In this document: in pieces, positions 53,099 through 63,240 of the stretch
Position numbering within the stretch: position 1 is the stretch's first letter
Layout of the letters: each line of letters starts with the position of its first letter
Origin: Phymatolithon calcareum
Taxonomy: Eukaryota; Rhodophyta; Florideophyceae; Hapalidiales
Direction of reading: 5' to 3'
Assembly: GCA_977006965.1 (NCBI GenBank)
Contig: OZ345382.1
Location: 1,860,001 to 1,924,000, forward strand
Length of the DNA stretch: 64,000 bases
Translations under genes and position numbers: made by a program
Notes under the pieces: model-generated
The model's input: the letters and a program-made list of their open reading frames with translations, nothing else
The model's database searches: none
Told to the model about the DNA's origin: nothing

Positions 53099-53854
53099 TG
53101 TCGCGCCCACTGCATTTCTTTTCCCGTTGCTGCCCCATTCCTGGACTCGACAGCAAGGCGGAGTCTGTAAGGAATGCAGTAAGCGCTTTTGTTTCTCGCG
53201 ACTGTACGCCACGAACTTTGATCGCGGTCCACATGGAACGCCGAATCAGAGGCACGCGACTCTAGTTTCCTTGTCTAGGTGATCCGCTGGGCCACACGTG
53301 CAACGTGTCCCATGCGCATGTAGAACTTTTGTTTTTCGCTTTGCTAGTAGTATATAAGATAGTTTGTCCCTTCCTCTTAGTAAAGGACGGTGGAGATTTC
53401 TGGATTTCGGCTCGAGTGCTTGGATCCTACACGCATCAAGCCTGTGAATTCCCTCGACCACGCGGAGTCGGAGACTTTCCAGCCCTTTCTGATCGCTTGT
53501 TCTTCCGTGCAAGCCGGTACGGCGAGAACCTATCTACAGATTCGTCCCTTTTCATTTCGTGCGTTCGCCTCAACATCGACGGCCCTTCCAAGGTCGCCAT
53601 CATCCAGCGTTGCCGAATCGCTCAACGCTTTACACCCTTCCTTCTTTTTGCTTTTCTCATCATTCATCTCACGCGTCATCAGGACGCCTATTTCTACCAC
53701 TCCCCTTTTCCTCCTCTTCGTTTCTTGTTTTCTCTTCTTTCTCTTTTCTTTCTTCACTTCAGTCATTCATTCTTTTTGTCTCTCCCGCACTTTTTCTCTC
53801 CTCCGTTCTTCTCTGAACAGAGTAGCGTCGGGTTCTTGTGAGCCTGGCGCTACA
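53099..53854 (+). repeat. Solo LTR (Ty3/gypsy-like)
   Basis: 756 bp starting TGTCGCGCC and ending GGCGCTACA, i.e. TG...CA ends inside a 9-bp imperfect inverted repeat. CCGGG precedes and CCGAG follows it, a 5-bp target duplication with one change. A TATA box is at 53351 and a long pyrimidine-rich stretch (53620-53815) lies in the transcribed part. No internal region adjoins it, so it is a solo LTR left by recombination. A partial inverted copy is at 47509-47754. Confidence 0.75.
53351..53358 (+). promoter_or_regulatory. TATA box of the solo LTR
   Basis: TATATAAG lies 253 bp inside the LTR, the usual U3/R position. It could still drive transcription towards the LINE at 53952. Confidence 0.5.
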
Positions 53855-53937
53855 CCGAGCGACTCCATGATCGCTCAAATTGAATGACTATGGATGCAAT
53901 ATCTCGACAGAGTCAAACAGTGTGGAAGATAAGTGTC

Positions 53938-53951
53938 TCTGAGATGCCATT
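53938..53951 (+). repeat. Left target-site duplication of the LINE
   Basis: TCTGAGATGCCATT, identical to 57797-57810. Confidence 0.9.
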
Positions 53952-54013
53952 AAGAGTTCCCAGAGCCTGCAGCATGCCACCTCACCTTGAAGGAGAGACT
54001 GAAAAGGAAAAAT

Positions 54014-54571
54014 ATGATGAGGACTCAACCTATCCATGATGCTGACCAGCTCACTCTGCTTTATTTCAGAGGTTTACAGCGGTCAAATGAGAAGGCCCTA
54101 TTGGCTGAGCTACGCGTGGGAATTGAAAATCCGGAAAAGGCCGACGTGAACGTGTCGTTTATTGGAGGATCCGTTCTGGAGGTTTTGACACTCGAGTCCT
54201 GCACAGCAAAAACCCTAGATGAGCTAAAGGCCGCGGATATGCATCACCTGAGCGAGTTTGACATGTTTGGAGACTCGATGAAAGGGAAAAAAGACCTGGG
54301 AAATCACGAACGACGAATTCGAAATCTCAATGCTGTGCTGTATCGGGCTACGAGATGCTCCAGACTCCCCATTGACACAGCAGCGCGTCAATGGTATAGA
54401 GAGAAGGCGAAGAAGGCAAAAGATATCCTAGATATGGAGCTCCAACAGAGGTTGGAAGAGGAAACAGTCCCAGCAGTAACTGAGCCGTGCCCTCTGAAGT
54501 TACTCCTGAAGGATGCTAGCTCGAACAGGCTCGCAGTGATTGAAGAGCCAACCAACGAAGAAAATAACTAG
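54014..54571 (+). CDS. LINE ORF1 protein
   Basis: The frame is open from the 5' boundary; the first ATG is 54014 (MMRTQPIHDADQ), giving 185 aa. It has a strand-helix-strand block LLYFRGLQRSNEKALLAELR and VNVSFIGGSVLEVLTLESC reminiscent of the nucleic-acid-binding fold in other LINE ORF1 proteins. A helical, Lys-rich second half contains KKDLGNHERRIRNLNAVLYR. No zinc knuckle is present. ORF1 proteins coat LINE RNA. ORF1 overlaps the endonuclease frame by about 30 bases (+1 frame), suggesting coupled translation or frameshifting, because ORF2 has no early ATG. Confidence 0.75.
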   Translation: MMRTQPIHDADQLTLLYFRGLQRSNEKALLAELRVGIENPEKADVNVSFIGGSVLEVLTLESCTAKTLDELKAADMHHLSEFDMFGDSMKGKKDLGNHERRIRNLNAVLYRATRCSRLPIDTAARQWYREKAKKAKDILDMELQQRLEEETVPAVTEPCPLKLLLKDASSNRLAVIEEPTNEENN

Positions 54572-55586
54572 GAAGAAGTTTCTGGTGGTCACGATAAACG
54601 TGGGGGGATCGAGGGAAGCAGGGGCCTATGCAGAAAACTTAATCGATAAACACGGTTGCTCTGTGGTGGGAATCACTGAAACACACTGCAAGATGGAAGC
54701 TAAAATCCGCACGAACTATCCGCAGATAGGCGTTCCCCGACCTTGCGACAACCCGGACGACAAGCCCCACGGCGGAGTTGCATTGATTGTGGCGAATCCG
54801 GTAGGATTTCGGCTAATATTCAAGAAAGCGGAGAAAAATTTTCAACTCATTATTGCGAGGGTGAGAAAAATACTAGTTTCGGTGTGTTATATCTCACCTT
54901 CAGCGTCCACTCAAGGAAATAAGGGAAATGAGGTACAGAGGTGCCTGGGGATGCTACAGACGTATAGCAGGGAGACTTCTATTGCTATGGGGGACTGGAA
55001 CGCAGGGCGTAAAACATGGGACAGGAAAACCAACCAAAGGTGCACCTTTCTGCTGCAATGGTCGGAAAAAAACGGATGGGTTCCACATCACGGAAGAGCA
55101 AGCACGTGTATCACATACAACGGCGAGAGCAACATCGATTTCTTTCTCAGCAAGCGGCTGACACCGGGATCGGTCACATCGCCGAACGGCCCCTGGGAGG
55201 GTAACCTCCAGCACAGGCCTGTGATGACGAGTGTCCCGACAACAACACCGAGGCAAAGACGCAAGGATGTTATATCTACGAGGAGCAGATCGGACCCGGA
55301 GGTCGTCGAAAAGGTACGAACGGAATATCGCCACAGATTACCTACACAAATCATGCGTCTAAAATCATGCCAGTCCCCCAGGGAGCTGGATTCAACTTAT
55401 GAATCTATTGTGGGCATCTTCATCCAGCCTTGGAGGAAAACAGTTCCAATGGAAGGAGCTAGAAACACGTTCTGGACGCCCACTCTTAGAGAGATGGCAA
55501 AACAGGGAACAAAACTCTTCAGAAGAGCTCGGAAAACAGAGAGCGACGTCGATATTCTAGCTCACAAGAATTTCAAGAAAAAATGA
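54540..55586 (+). CDS. LINE ORF2, APE-like endonuclease part
   Basis: A 348-codon frame that overlaps the end of ORF1 and has no early ATG. An APE/exonuclease III fold is indicated by VVTINVGGSREAGAYAENL, GITETH (metal-binding Glu, about residue 47), HGGVALIV, and GDWNAG (about 151, catalytic D/N). SNIDFF (about 197) and QHRPV (His about 225) follow. The C-terminal third leads into the RT domain (FWTPTLREMAKQGTKLFRRA). The frame ends at TGA 55584-55586 after an A6 run and overlaps the RT ATG as ATGA. In related LINEs endonuclease and RT are one protein, so a -1 shift, re-initiation or a 1-nt deletion is implied. Confidence 0.85.
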   Translation: MKSQPTKKITRKKFLVVTINVGGSREAGAYAENLIDKHGCSVVGITETHCKMEAKIRTNYPQIGVPRPCDNPDDKPHGGVALIVANPVGFRLIFKKAEKNFQLIIARVRKILVSVCYISPSASTQGNKGNEVQRCLGMLQTYSRETSIAMGDWNAGRKTWDRKTNQRCTFLLQWSEKNGWVPHHGRASTCITYNGESNIDFFLSKRLTPGSVTSPNGPWEGNLQHRPVMTSVPTTTPRQRRKDVISTRSRSDPEVVEKVRTEYRHRLPTQIMRLKSCQSPRELDSTYESIVGIFIQPWRKTVPMEGARNTFWTPTLREMAKQGTKLFRRARKTESDVDILAHKNFKKK

Positions 55587-57556
55587 GCAACGAGGTAATT
55601 GGCGCCAAAAAAGCGTCCTACAACCGATTCCTGGATGACCTGGACCAGCTCCCAGCAGCAGCAGCCCTTGAGAAGATGTCCAAAATAGCAAGAGCTCTCT
55701 CTAGGCGAAAGACCGAAAATGTCAAGCAAGGAAGTACGCTCTCACCTGCACTGTTCCTTGCCCACCTCTCAAACCTCTGTTGCTCCGAGGAAGGATGGAG
55801 CGGAGATACCAAATCGTTTGCCCCCCCTTGGACATTCCGCAGCGACATAGAAGCGGCTATCAGGGATAGTCCAATTGGTAAGGCCCCTGGATGGGACAAA
55901 ATACAAACCGAAATGTTGAAAGTGGACCCAGTCCTAAGCACAGGAGTACTATTTGCGATTTGGGAAGCTTGTGGCCGATTGCAAACCACACCCTTGGCAG
56001 GGAGAACAGCGGAAATTGTACCTATCTACAAGGATGGAGATACAGCACTGCCGACGAGCTACCGCCCAATCTCCCTCCTAAGCCACATGAGGAAGGTAAT
56101 CGAAATGGCACTAGACAAGATGATCAGAAGGAAATACAAGTTCCATATATCACAGCTGGGGTTCCAGAAACGAAAGGGCACTGAGCTGGCGCTTCTGCAT
56201 TCTGAAGCCCTCCGACAATCAGGCCACAGCTGCGTGGCAGTCTTAGATCTTAAAGCTGCCTACGACTCCGTACCAAGGAATAAGCTTGCAGAGAGAATAA
56301 GGAAGGTCCTGGAACCAGAGATCGCCGAAATGGTTATTCCATTTCTGAATCCCTCATTCATACAGACGAGAGACGACGAGGATTCCGTGTGGTACACCAT
56401 TGACAGAGGCGTTCCTCAGGGGTCCCCTCTCAGTCCGTGCCTTTATAATATCTTCATGGACACGTTTGCCGTTGCGCTAGACTCCATTCCGAAGAATATC
56501 ACAAACGAGCCGTGCAAAATGTTTGCAGACGACGTGAAATTGTCCGCAAAATCAGTGGAAGGCCTCCAAATTATCCTTAATTTAGCCTCGAAGTGGGCAC
56601 AGAGAAACGGTATGGTGTGGAACACCAAGAAAAGCGTAATCCTTTGGACCAAAGATACGGCAGGTCACAGCTTCCGGCTCTCAGGGCGGAGGCTAAAGAC
56701 TCTCCGGGAGGTAAAATACCTCGGGGTAACACTAACGGAACGGGGAGTCTCAGACACCAAACTGACAGACAGGATCAAGAAATCCAAAAATGTGCTTGGG
56801 TATCTCCGACGGCTGGGCGTGTTTACTAATGGTGTCCATACCGCAAGGGCGATTAGGCTGTACAAATCGCTTGTGCAGTCAAGATGGGAATATGCCCTTC
56901 ACCTCTCACCTTGGACCGCGAAGGTGGCCTCGGAAGTCAGGAAGGTTGAATCTATGTTTTTCGGGCAAATCCTTGGGAAACCAGGAAAAAGAAGCTTGGA
57001 CAGGTGCAGGGCCATGTGCCGAATACTCCAACCCAAGGTAAGAAGAGACGTCCTTGCAAGACGATTTGTGCAGAGATTGATAAGAAGACGCGATGCGCTG
57101 ATATCTGGTCCAACAACAGAGATCGCGAACAAGGAACGTCAAGAAGCGGAGAGAGATATTGTCCATGCGAAAGTGAATGGTTTCCTGTGCGAAGCAGCAA
57201 ACGAAACGATAGCTACGACAAACATCAAGAAATACCAAAGAAACAAGATACTGGAGGCCGCAGAGGATGCGGAAAAGTCGAAAAAACGACCTATACCGCA
57301 CGCGAAAGTGTCGTTACCGCCGCACCTTCTCTTCAAGTCAAGGAGACATAGAACACTTGCCATCAAGTGGTCATTTGGAATGTTCCCTCCAATGAGCACC
57401 TCTACCCTTATCGAACTCACCGGCCAATGTGGAAAAGATGCCGTCGAAGACGTGATAAATGGCCTTGCAAAGGCCAGGCTCTCCAAAGAAGAGAGCGCCT
57501 GGACTAAGCGAGCACTCGACGAGCACCTAACCATGTTTCAGGCTGTGGACAAGTAA
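55583..57556 (+). CDS. LINE ORF2, reverse transcriptase part
   Basis: An intact 657-aa frame. It starts MSNEVIGAKKASYNRFLDDL and contains GKAPGWDKIQTEML and TSYRPISLLSHMRKVIE. Further motifs are QLGFQKRKGTELAL, the motif A Asp (D222 in CVAVLDLKAAYDSVP), RGVPQGSPLSPCLYN (about 275-290) and catalytic FADD (314-317). WNTKKSVIL and VKYLGVTL follow, with a thumb (YKSLVQSRWEYALHL). The C-terminal ~200 residues are basic/helical and end with SAWTKRALDEHLTMF. No RNase H or C-terminal CCHC is visible. The protein would copy LINE RNA at the nicked target. Every catalytic residue is present. Confidence 0.92.
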   Translation: MSNEVIGAKKASYNRFLDDLDQLPAAAALEKMSKIARALSRRKTENVKQGSTLSPALFLAHLSNLCCSEEGWSGDTKSFAPPWTFRSDIEAAIRDSPIGKAPGWDKIQTEMLKVDPVLSTGVLFAIWEACGRLQTTPLAGRTAEIVPIYKDGDTALPTSYRPISLLSHMRKVIEMALDKMIRRKYKFHISQLGFQKRKGTELALLHSEALRQSGHSCVAVLDLKAAYDSVPRNKLAERIRKVLEPEIAEMVIPFLNPSFIQTRDDEDSVWYTIDRGVPQGSPLSPCLYNIFMDTFAVALDSIPKNITNEPCKMFADDVKLSAKSVEGLQIILNLASKWAQRNGMVWNTKKSVILWTKDTAGHSFRLSGRRLKTLREVKYLGVTLTERGVSDTKLTDRIKKSKNVLGYLRRLGVFTNGVHTARAIRLYKSLVQSRWEYALHLSPWTAKVASEVRKVESMFFGQILGKPGKRSLDRCRAMCRILQPKVRRDVLARRFVQRLIRRRDALISGPTTEIANKERQEAERDIVHAKVNGFLCEAANETIATTNIKKYQRNKILEAAEDAEKSKKRPIPHAKVSLPPHLLFKSRRHRTLAIKWSFGMFPPMSTSTLIELTGQCGKDAVEDVINGLAKARLSKEESAWTKRALDEHLTMFQAVDK

Positions 57557-57796
57557 GGACTACCCGCAAATTGAAATTACAGCGTGCCGCAGGACAGGGG
57601 AGTAACTTTCCCCCTCGAGGTCCCGAAGGAGACCAGAGGTGAGTTTTTGTAGTCCACTGAGTCGTGTTACACCAACAAGAAAAGAAAACCCCTTCAGGAC
57701 AGAATCTAGCCAAAACCCCTTGGCCTTAGGAAAGTTGCCCCGAGCGTCAGCAGATGCGTTGGTAACTTTTAAATAAAAATCTACCTTTCTTCTTCT

Positions 57797-57810
57797 TCTG
57801 AGATGCCATT
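57797..57810 (+). repeat. Right target-site duplication of the LINE
   Basis: TCTGAGATGCCATT, directly after the CTT-rich tail. Confidence 0.9.
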
Positions 57811-57925
57811 TTTAGAAAATAGTGACAACGCACTGTTTTTTCAGAATACTGACACTGGGGTGTCCTTTTTCAAAATAGTGATACTGAAATACCTTTTTCG
57901 CGAATAGCGATACACACGCGAGAAT
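57811..57925. repeat. Degenerate tandem repeat, 28-30 bp period
   Basis: About four units, each a T-run followed by an AATAGTGATAC-like core (TTTTTCAAAATAGTGATACTG and relatives). The array begins right at the LINE target site; with the LINE removed it would abut 53937. Confidence 0.5.
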
Positions 57926-58859
57926 TAATGACACTGAAAATATGCATTCATTAGTAAATACAGCACACTTCATCAGTATATAAGTACTTTTCTCTATTAT
58001 TAGCGACTTGTAGATTGATATGTTCTTGACCGCTGCCAGCCCGTTCGCCTTGAGTGCGATATCTTTCAGGCCCAAGATGATTCTTTTGGCCGCATTAATG
58101 AGTTTTAGCGCTCCGTCGTGGGTAACGCCATGTTGTCAATCATTGTGCCCAGGTATTCGAGTCAGTGGGTTTTGTGCAGCTCTTCGCTGGAGAGTCGGAA
58201 TTTGCTCTTGAAGTCTGGCACAGATGAAAAACGCACTGTTTCTCTTCTCAGTATTCCATTACATGCCATTTTCCTTGACCCAGTTAGAGTACATGTACCG
58301 GAAAGACGCCCTTTGCAGTCTTATGAGTGTAACTGAGGGCTCTCAGTAAACAACCAATCAGTTGGAAAAGAACCACACCATTCTGCTACCATCTTCCACA
58401 GAGTCCCATCGAGCTCTGACAATCTACTTAGAGTTACATGAACTGGAACGTTTGCTACTGGCACTGAAATGAAGCAGGACTTACAAAACAAAAGACTTGC
58501 TAGTGAATCATGCACATTCCGCCGCAACAGCATGAACATGAGGCGACCGCACATTTCTTTCAAATGAGCACTATCTGGCCGACACATGATATTGCAGCGC
58601 TGGTATAGAATGTTCAAAGACGGTGGCAATCTCGCGGACTACAGAATATCATCGCTTGGATTTTGTCGACGGAGATGAAAAATGTAAAATGAAACAAATC
58701 CGAACCTGCGCACAGGGGAAGAATCCACGAGCCACGTTATGTTTTGCAAGATAAACGTCTAATAGTGGCACAAGAAGCTCATAATGTCTAAATGGACGGA
58801 TAGCAGAGACAAATCATAGATAATCGCAAAGCCTCTACTAGCCTCAAATTGGGGAAATG
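57926..58859. other. Spacer with the uninterrupted older repeat
   Basis: 58315-58475 is the paralogue of the repeat split by the copia element (47755-47801 plus 51415-51530). No gene was recognised elsewhere. Confidence 0.5.
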
Positions 58860-59306
58860 CGTAAGGTTGCTTTCGGGACTCCGTCAGACGCCGATTTCGA
58901 AATTGTGAGAAATGACATTGGCCTGTACTTCTTTTGGTTTCCTTCGATCACTCTTTTTGAATAGCCACTATGATAGATTCGTTCCATTGTTTAGGCCACA
59001 TTCCAAATGATCCAATTCTCGCCATGCCAGCAATGATGAACTCGTGACTCAGGTCGGGGTTCATCTTGAAGATATCTACGAATGTTCTATCGTAATTAAG
59101 TGGATGTATTGAGAAGGTACCATGTGCTCCAACACGAATTTTCTATCAGGTCCGGTGGCTCTCTTCATCCGTGCTCTTTTCAGAACAAAACCTAATTCCC
59201 AGTTTAAGTCTCCTGTAATCGTAAACTTCTCGGACTTCACTGTGTCCTCCTCGGGTGCTGCAAATTCGTAGTGTAGATATTCTCGATCTCTATGGACCTG
59301 GACCAC
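58860..59306 (-). pseudogene. LINE reverse transcriptase N-terminal fossil
   Basis: Minus-strand frames read LNWELGFVLKRARMKRATGP (block K-A-T-G-P-D before motif 1). After a frameshift come SHEFIIAGMARIGSFGMWPK and QWNESIIVAIQKE (P-x-x-W...I-x-x-I-x-KK-G block), then degraded NYRPIS. It is a different LINE lineage from 53952, judging by the K-A-T-G-P-D form. Stops and frameshifts are frequent. Confidence 0.6.
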
Positions 59307-60285
59307 AGGAATCCGGTGCCAGAAAAAGTGGAATCATTCATCTCTGCGATCTCAAGAAAGAGTAAGGAGCACACACAAATGGCCGCCTAAGCAATGAAAA
59401 GGTGGGGGCCTAGGATACCAGTGGAACTGCATCCGTGCCGTCACAAGAAGGAGTTGGACATATCGTATGAGAAACTCCAGCCATCGAGTAGCGAAGCGCT
59501 CGATAAACAAACAACGCCTCACGCTTGCTTTAAGCCGTTCTAGACACGAAACCTGGACAATATGCGAAAGGTAAGACTCGCTGTACCGAAAAGCAAAGCG
59601 GGCCATGAGAATGGCGGACTGTGATATAGGCAAAGGGTTTCGAAAAGATATGGGAGCCGCAGTACGAAAGACGAAACTGGACAGTGTATCAAATACATTG
59701 AAGGCATTGAGCAGACTAGCACCTATCCGTTTCATAATCTGCCATGTGCATTTGAAAATGACCGGAAAACGCAGATTTTGCAAAGTCGGGGCGCGGTACC
59801 GCCATTTTGCTTCGTGCGAAAACAAGAAAATGGAAAGCAAGAACAGTAGTTTCCATGCCTCCGTGAGCATAGCAGAGTTAGGGTTCGTGCAAGTTTTGTC
59901 GCCGGCGTTGGAATATGAGGAGGAAATTTGACCTTTTTTACTAATTCGGAGGGGTGATGAAGGCGGAAAAGCCAGCGGAAAGGGACTGCAAAACATCTTC
60001 TCTCTATATCTTGAACCAAAATTTTTTTAAATTGTGCGATTACGCACAAGAAGTTTCCGCGTTATTTTATTTTCCAAGTCGAAACGATGAACAAGGCTCT
60101 GATTGCTCGTTAAAGTCTGGTGTTTGCGATTCGCACCCCCTCAAAACGGCTCCAATCGCCGATTTCTGATAAAAAGCGGCAAGAGTCGGGGAGCCAAATT
60201 TATCATAAATTCATCTACCACAAAGTGTGGACATTCTCCTGGTCGGTGCTAGTCTGTCAGGATCAATCGCTACGCAGAGCCATGG
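59307..60285. other. Unrecognised spacer
   Basis: A 214-codon minus-strand ORF (59352-59996) and an opposing 108-codon plus-strand ORF (59605-59931) overlap here. Neither shows a recognisable domain and both may be chance. Confidence 0.4.
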
Positions 60286-60289
60286 AAAC

Positions 60290-61495
60290 CCAGAGCAAAA
60301 TCCTTAGATGTAAGCGGAAACGAGGATGGATTAATCGAGATCTTGGATCTCCCGTGTGCCAACATATGTTCACTAACCATATCGCAAACGTATGCAGAGC
60401 GGGTAGAGTCCATAGCCTCACCCAAATCAGTTCTTATTGTCGAGACACGGCGAGAATGCACGAAAAATGCCCTCGGACGAGCGCCACACAAAAAAGCAAT
60501 TGGGCCTGACAGGACCGGAGCTGAAATGCTCCAAGCAAATCTTGAAATGAGCGGGGACCTGATTGCGTCTCTGTAGGAAGTGGCACTCTGAAATACATTC
60601 GGACAGCATGGCGACGAGTGACTCTGATTCCGATTCACAAGAAAGGAGGGCGATATGAAGCTGGAAACTACAGACCGATCTTGCTCTTAAGCCAAGTGCG
60701 GAAAATTAGTGGCGCCGCCACGGACTCGGTGATGCGCACCCGGTATAAGTGTCACCGTCTCCAATTAGGATTCCAAAAGAATATATGCACGAAGCTGGCG
60801 ATAATACGGTCCACGAGCACCGTCACGCCTTTGTAGCAGTCCTCGACCTCTCTGCGGCATATGATAGAGTCCCTGGCGACATACTCCACAACCCTGTGGA
60901 CAAATGCCTAGCCCCAGCCATAGCAGAGCTGGTCAGGTACCTGCTCAAGCCATCCTGAATCACAACGTCTGTAGATGAGGAGAAAAAATTGTTTCTAATC
61001 GACCACGGAGTCCCTCGAGGATCACCCCTTATCCTTTGCTTGCATAGCTTGTTCGTGGACACATTCGCGCTAGCAGTGGAACACGCACTTGGACATATGT
61101 CGAAGCACCCCGAGATACTCCTCTTGGACAACGTTGAGCTCCAAGCCGCTAATTCCGACGGTATCCAAAGGCGTTTGGATACCGCGACGAGCTGGTATAG
61201 CGTGGAACATGGTGCTTATTTACGCCGGATTATTCAAGCGCAAATTCCGAACCTCAGGCTTCGAGCTCCACGAAAACGGCCATCTACAATACCTTAGAAC
61301 CACGGTCGACAGCACGAGCTAAACCGATGGCGCAACACTAAAGTGCATCAACGTTGTGAAGGGAATAAAAATGGATTAAGAGACCTGGGAGTCCAATCGA
61401 AAACATAAGCGACACACAAGACTCTCGTGCATTGCAGAAGGGAGTACGCGGTACACCTGACGCCATAGACAAACTCAGTTGAAGCCATATCCTGT
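60290..61495 (+). pseudogene. LINE reverse transcriptase fossil with a lost FADD site
   Basis: The same family as the 53952 LINE but in many frames. It reads NALGRAPHKKAIGPDRTGAE, VTLIPIHKKGGRYEAGNYRP, RLQLGFQKNICTKLAIIRS, HAFVAVLDLSAAYDRVPGDI (motif A Asp kept), DHGVPRGSPLILCLHSLFVD and EILLLDNVELQAANSDGIQR. The last is where FADDV should be. Further on a thumb relic (TLVHCRREYAVHLTP) is readable to about 61495. Endonuclease and 3' end are missing. Confidence 0.75.
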
Positions 61496-62945
61496 CATAA
61501 GTACTCGGTATTTTATTTGGTAATTCGTCACTGAATAATTATTTGTTCCAAATGAGAGAAATATAAATATCTCTTCCAGAGGACTGCGTCAAAGTTATAA
61601 ATAACTATGCAGTGCGAAGAAATAAGTTGAAAAACTCACCTAGTCAATTATTTCTGATGTTTACTGGCGATGAACTGGTAGAAAGCAGTCAATTATGTCG
61701 TTGACATCATCTATGCCATATAGATCCGCGTTAGCGAATAAAGACATAGGTGAATGGCAGTGGATTGGAAGGCAAAAATTATGACACTGGTTCGATGAGG
61801 CGTTCTGACGATCCGCCTGAACTCTTGCGCAATATCATAATGATGATGTGCAAGTGTACCGGCGGGTCGTCACAACGCATTTAGTGCCGAATTATTCGAA
61901 ATGAACTTAAAAAAGTTATTCCCTCTTAACAAACGGAGGAAATAAATTTTTCCGATGTATGATGTATAATGTCTCAGTTCCGAAGTCAAGGAATAACATC
62001 CTTGAGAAAACACAGTGTGTCCCAAGTGACCCCATTTGGAAGACAGTCGCGTGTTCTCATGACCGTTTGAAGATATTCAGAGGCAGTCTGATTAGCTCTG
62101 CATGGGCACCACTTTGAACTCGACTGCCGTTGACCAGATTCAGAATTGTACAAATGTGACGGCACTCGAGCACAACGCTGAGTCGGAAGGCAGTCGGAAA
62201 AAGTATCAGTAAGTATGGATCGGCTCAATGCTCCGATATTAGGGTCGCGTCATGCCGGGTCCCCGTTCTGGGAAACAAGTGGTCACTAAAGATGACCATG
62301 ACTGACTGGTGTGCGACGACATTCTCGAACAGGACGTGGACCTCCGCGAGGTTCTATATCGCTTCCCGCCAAGAAGATCAGAGTCCTACGTTGAGCATCT
62401 CAAAGAGGTCGCGTGAGGAAATCTGAAAACTCTACAACAAAATTTAACAAGGCCATAAGTGGAAGCAAACGCTCAGTCAGCAGTGACCGAGCCCCTCTCA
62501 AGAAACTCACCACCACGATCAACATTACTAACCACAAACAAACTCCAAGGATGTCGAAAGATATACTTACGCTTCAACCGAAAGTCAGCGACGCGTTCAC
62601 CAGGGTGAGCAGCCATTCATTGTGAATCATTAAATTGGGCCACCTCTACCGAGGTCATTACAACCGGACCTTCCGAGTTGCTGACTCAGCAGAGTTTGCA
62701 CAATTTCGTATTCCCAGTAAACACTGAGCAATTTGCCAATCTCAATACGCAATGAACTGCGGTGTTCATGACCGTGAGAGTTGTAACATATCTTGCCGAT
62801 GCCACCACATCAAGACCTCTGTGTTTCTGACCACGCCAGTTGAGAAGACGTTATGCCTATTGTATTCTGCATTGCCCCCAAGTGAGATTAGCAGCGCTTC
62901 GAAGGTCTAAGTTTTCTCCATTCTGTCCTATCCCGTGCGACATTA
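61496..62945. other. Unrecognised spacer
   Basis: No domain was recognised in the short ORFs, including 62413-62625 and 61986-62228. Confidence 0.4.
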
Positions 62946-62949
62946 AGAG

Positions 62950-63240
62950 CTATTTATACATATCAGTGGGGCATGTTGCCGAAGAGTGACTCCTGGGTTG
63001 GTTTGCCACACTGAAGTAACATTGGCGTACCATGCTGTACTCCCATGCGAAGTGTGAGCCCAAGCCATTCCATGGTTGATCTCTGGCGCGCATGACGACG
63101 TCGAATGAGGGTTCTCGGGCCTCATCTGCCACTGTTTGTCCAGTTATCTTGGATAGCCGAACTGGAGTGTAGAAGCAAAGCTCTCGAGCGACTTCCCTGC
63201 CTGCGAGACGCCTCCCCTCACAGCAACCGAGGGGATTCTG
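62950..63240 (-). pseudogene. LINE ORF2 C-terminal fossil
   Basis: Minus strand: LSKITGQTVADEAREPSFDV then VMRARDQPWNGLGSHFAWEY. It matches the LINE end at 8118-8510 (EEAREPSLPVIQCIKDRPWR, WLGYVLLMDE), with the W-L-G-H-V-L-R-M block degraded. No 3' tail was recognised. Confidence 0.6.

Larger units (their letters stand above)
53952..57796 (+). mobile_element. Well-preserved LINE with 14-bp target duplication
   Basis: A 3845-bp non-LTR retrotransposon flanked by TCTGAGATGCCATT at 53938-53951 and 57797-57810. It contains ORF1, then ORF2 split into endonuclease and reverse transcriptase frames. The 3' UTR ends AATAAAAATCTACC and a short CTT-rich tail. There is no RNase H domain. All RT motifs are intact and the target duplication is perfect, so the insertion is young. 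ORF1 is open right up to the 5' boundary, so slight 5' truncation cannot be excluded. Confidence 0.92.

Noticed and set aside
47509-53347. Large inverted repeat considered as a functional inversion system
   Set aside because: The arms are two LTR copies in opposite orientation, one truncated; no recombinase is present. Ordinary repeat placement explains it.
59352-59996. 214-codon minus-strand ORF with an ATG
   Set aside because: No recognisable domain, an opposing open frame on the other strand, and position between two LINE fossils; chance cannot be excluded, so it is not called as a gene.
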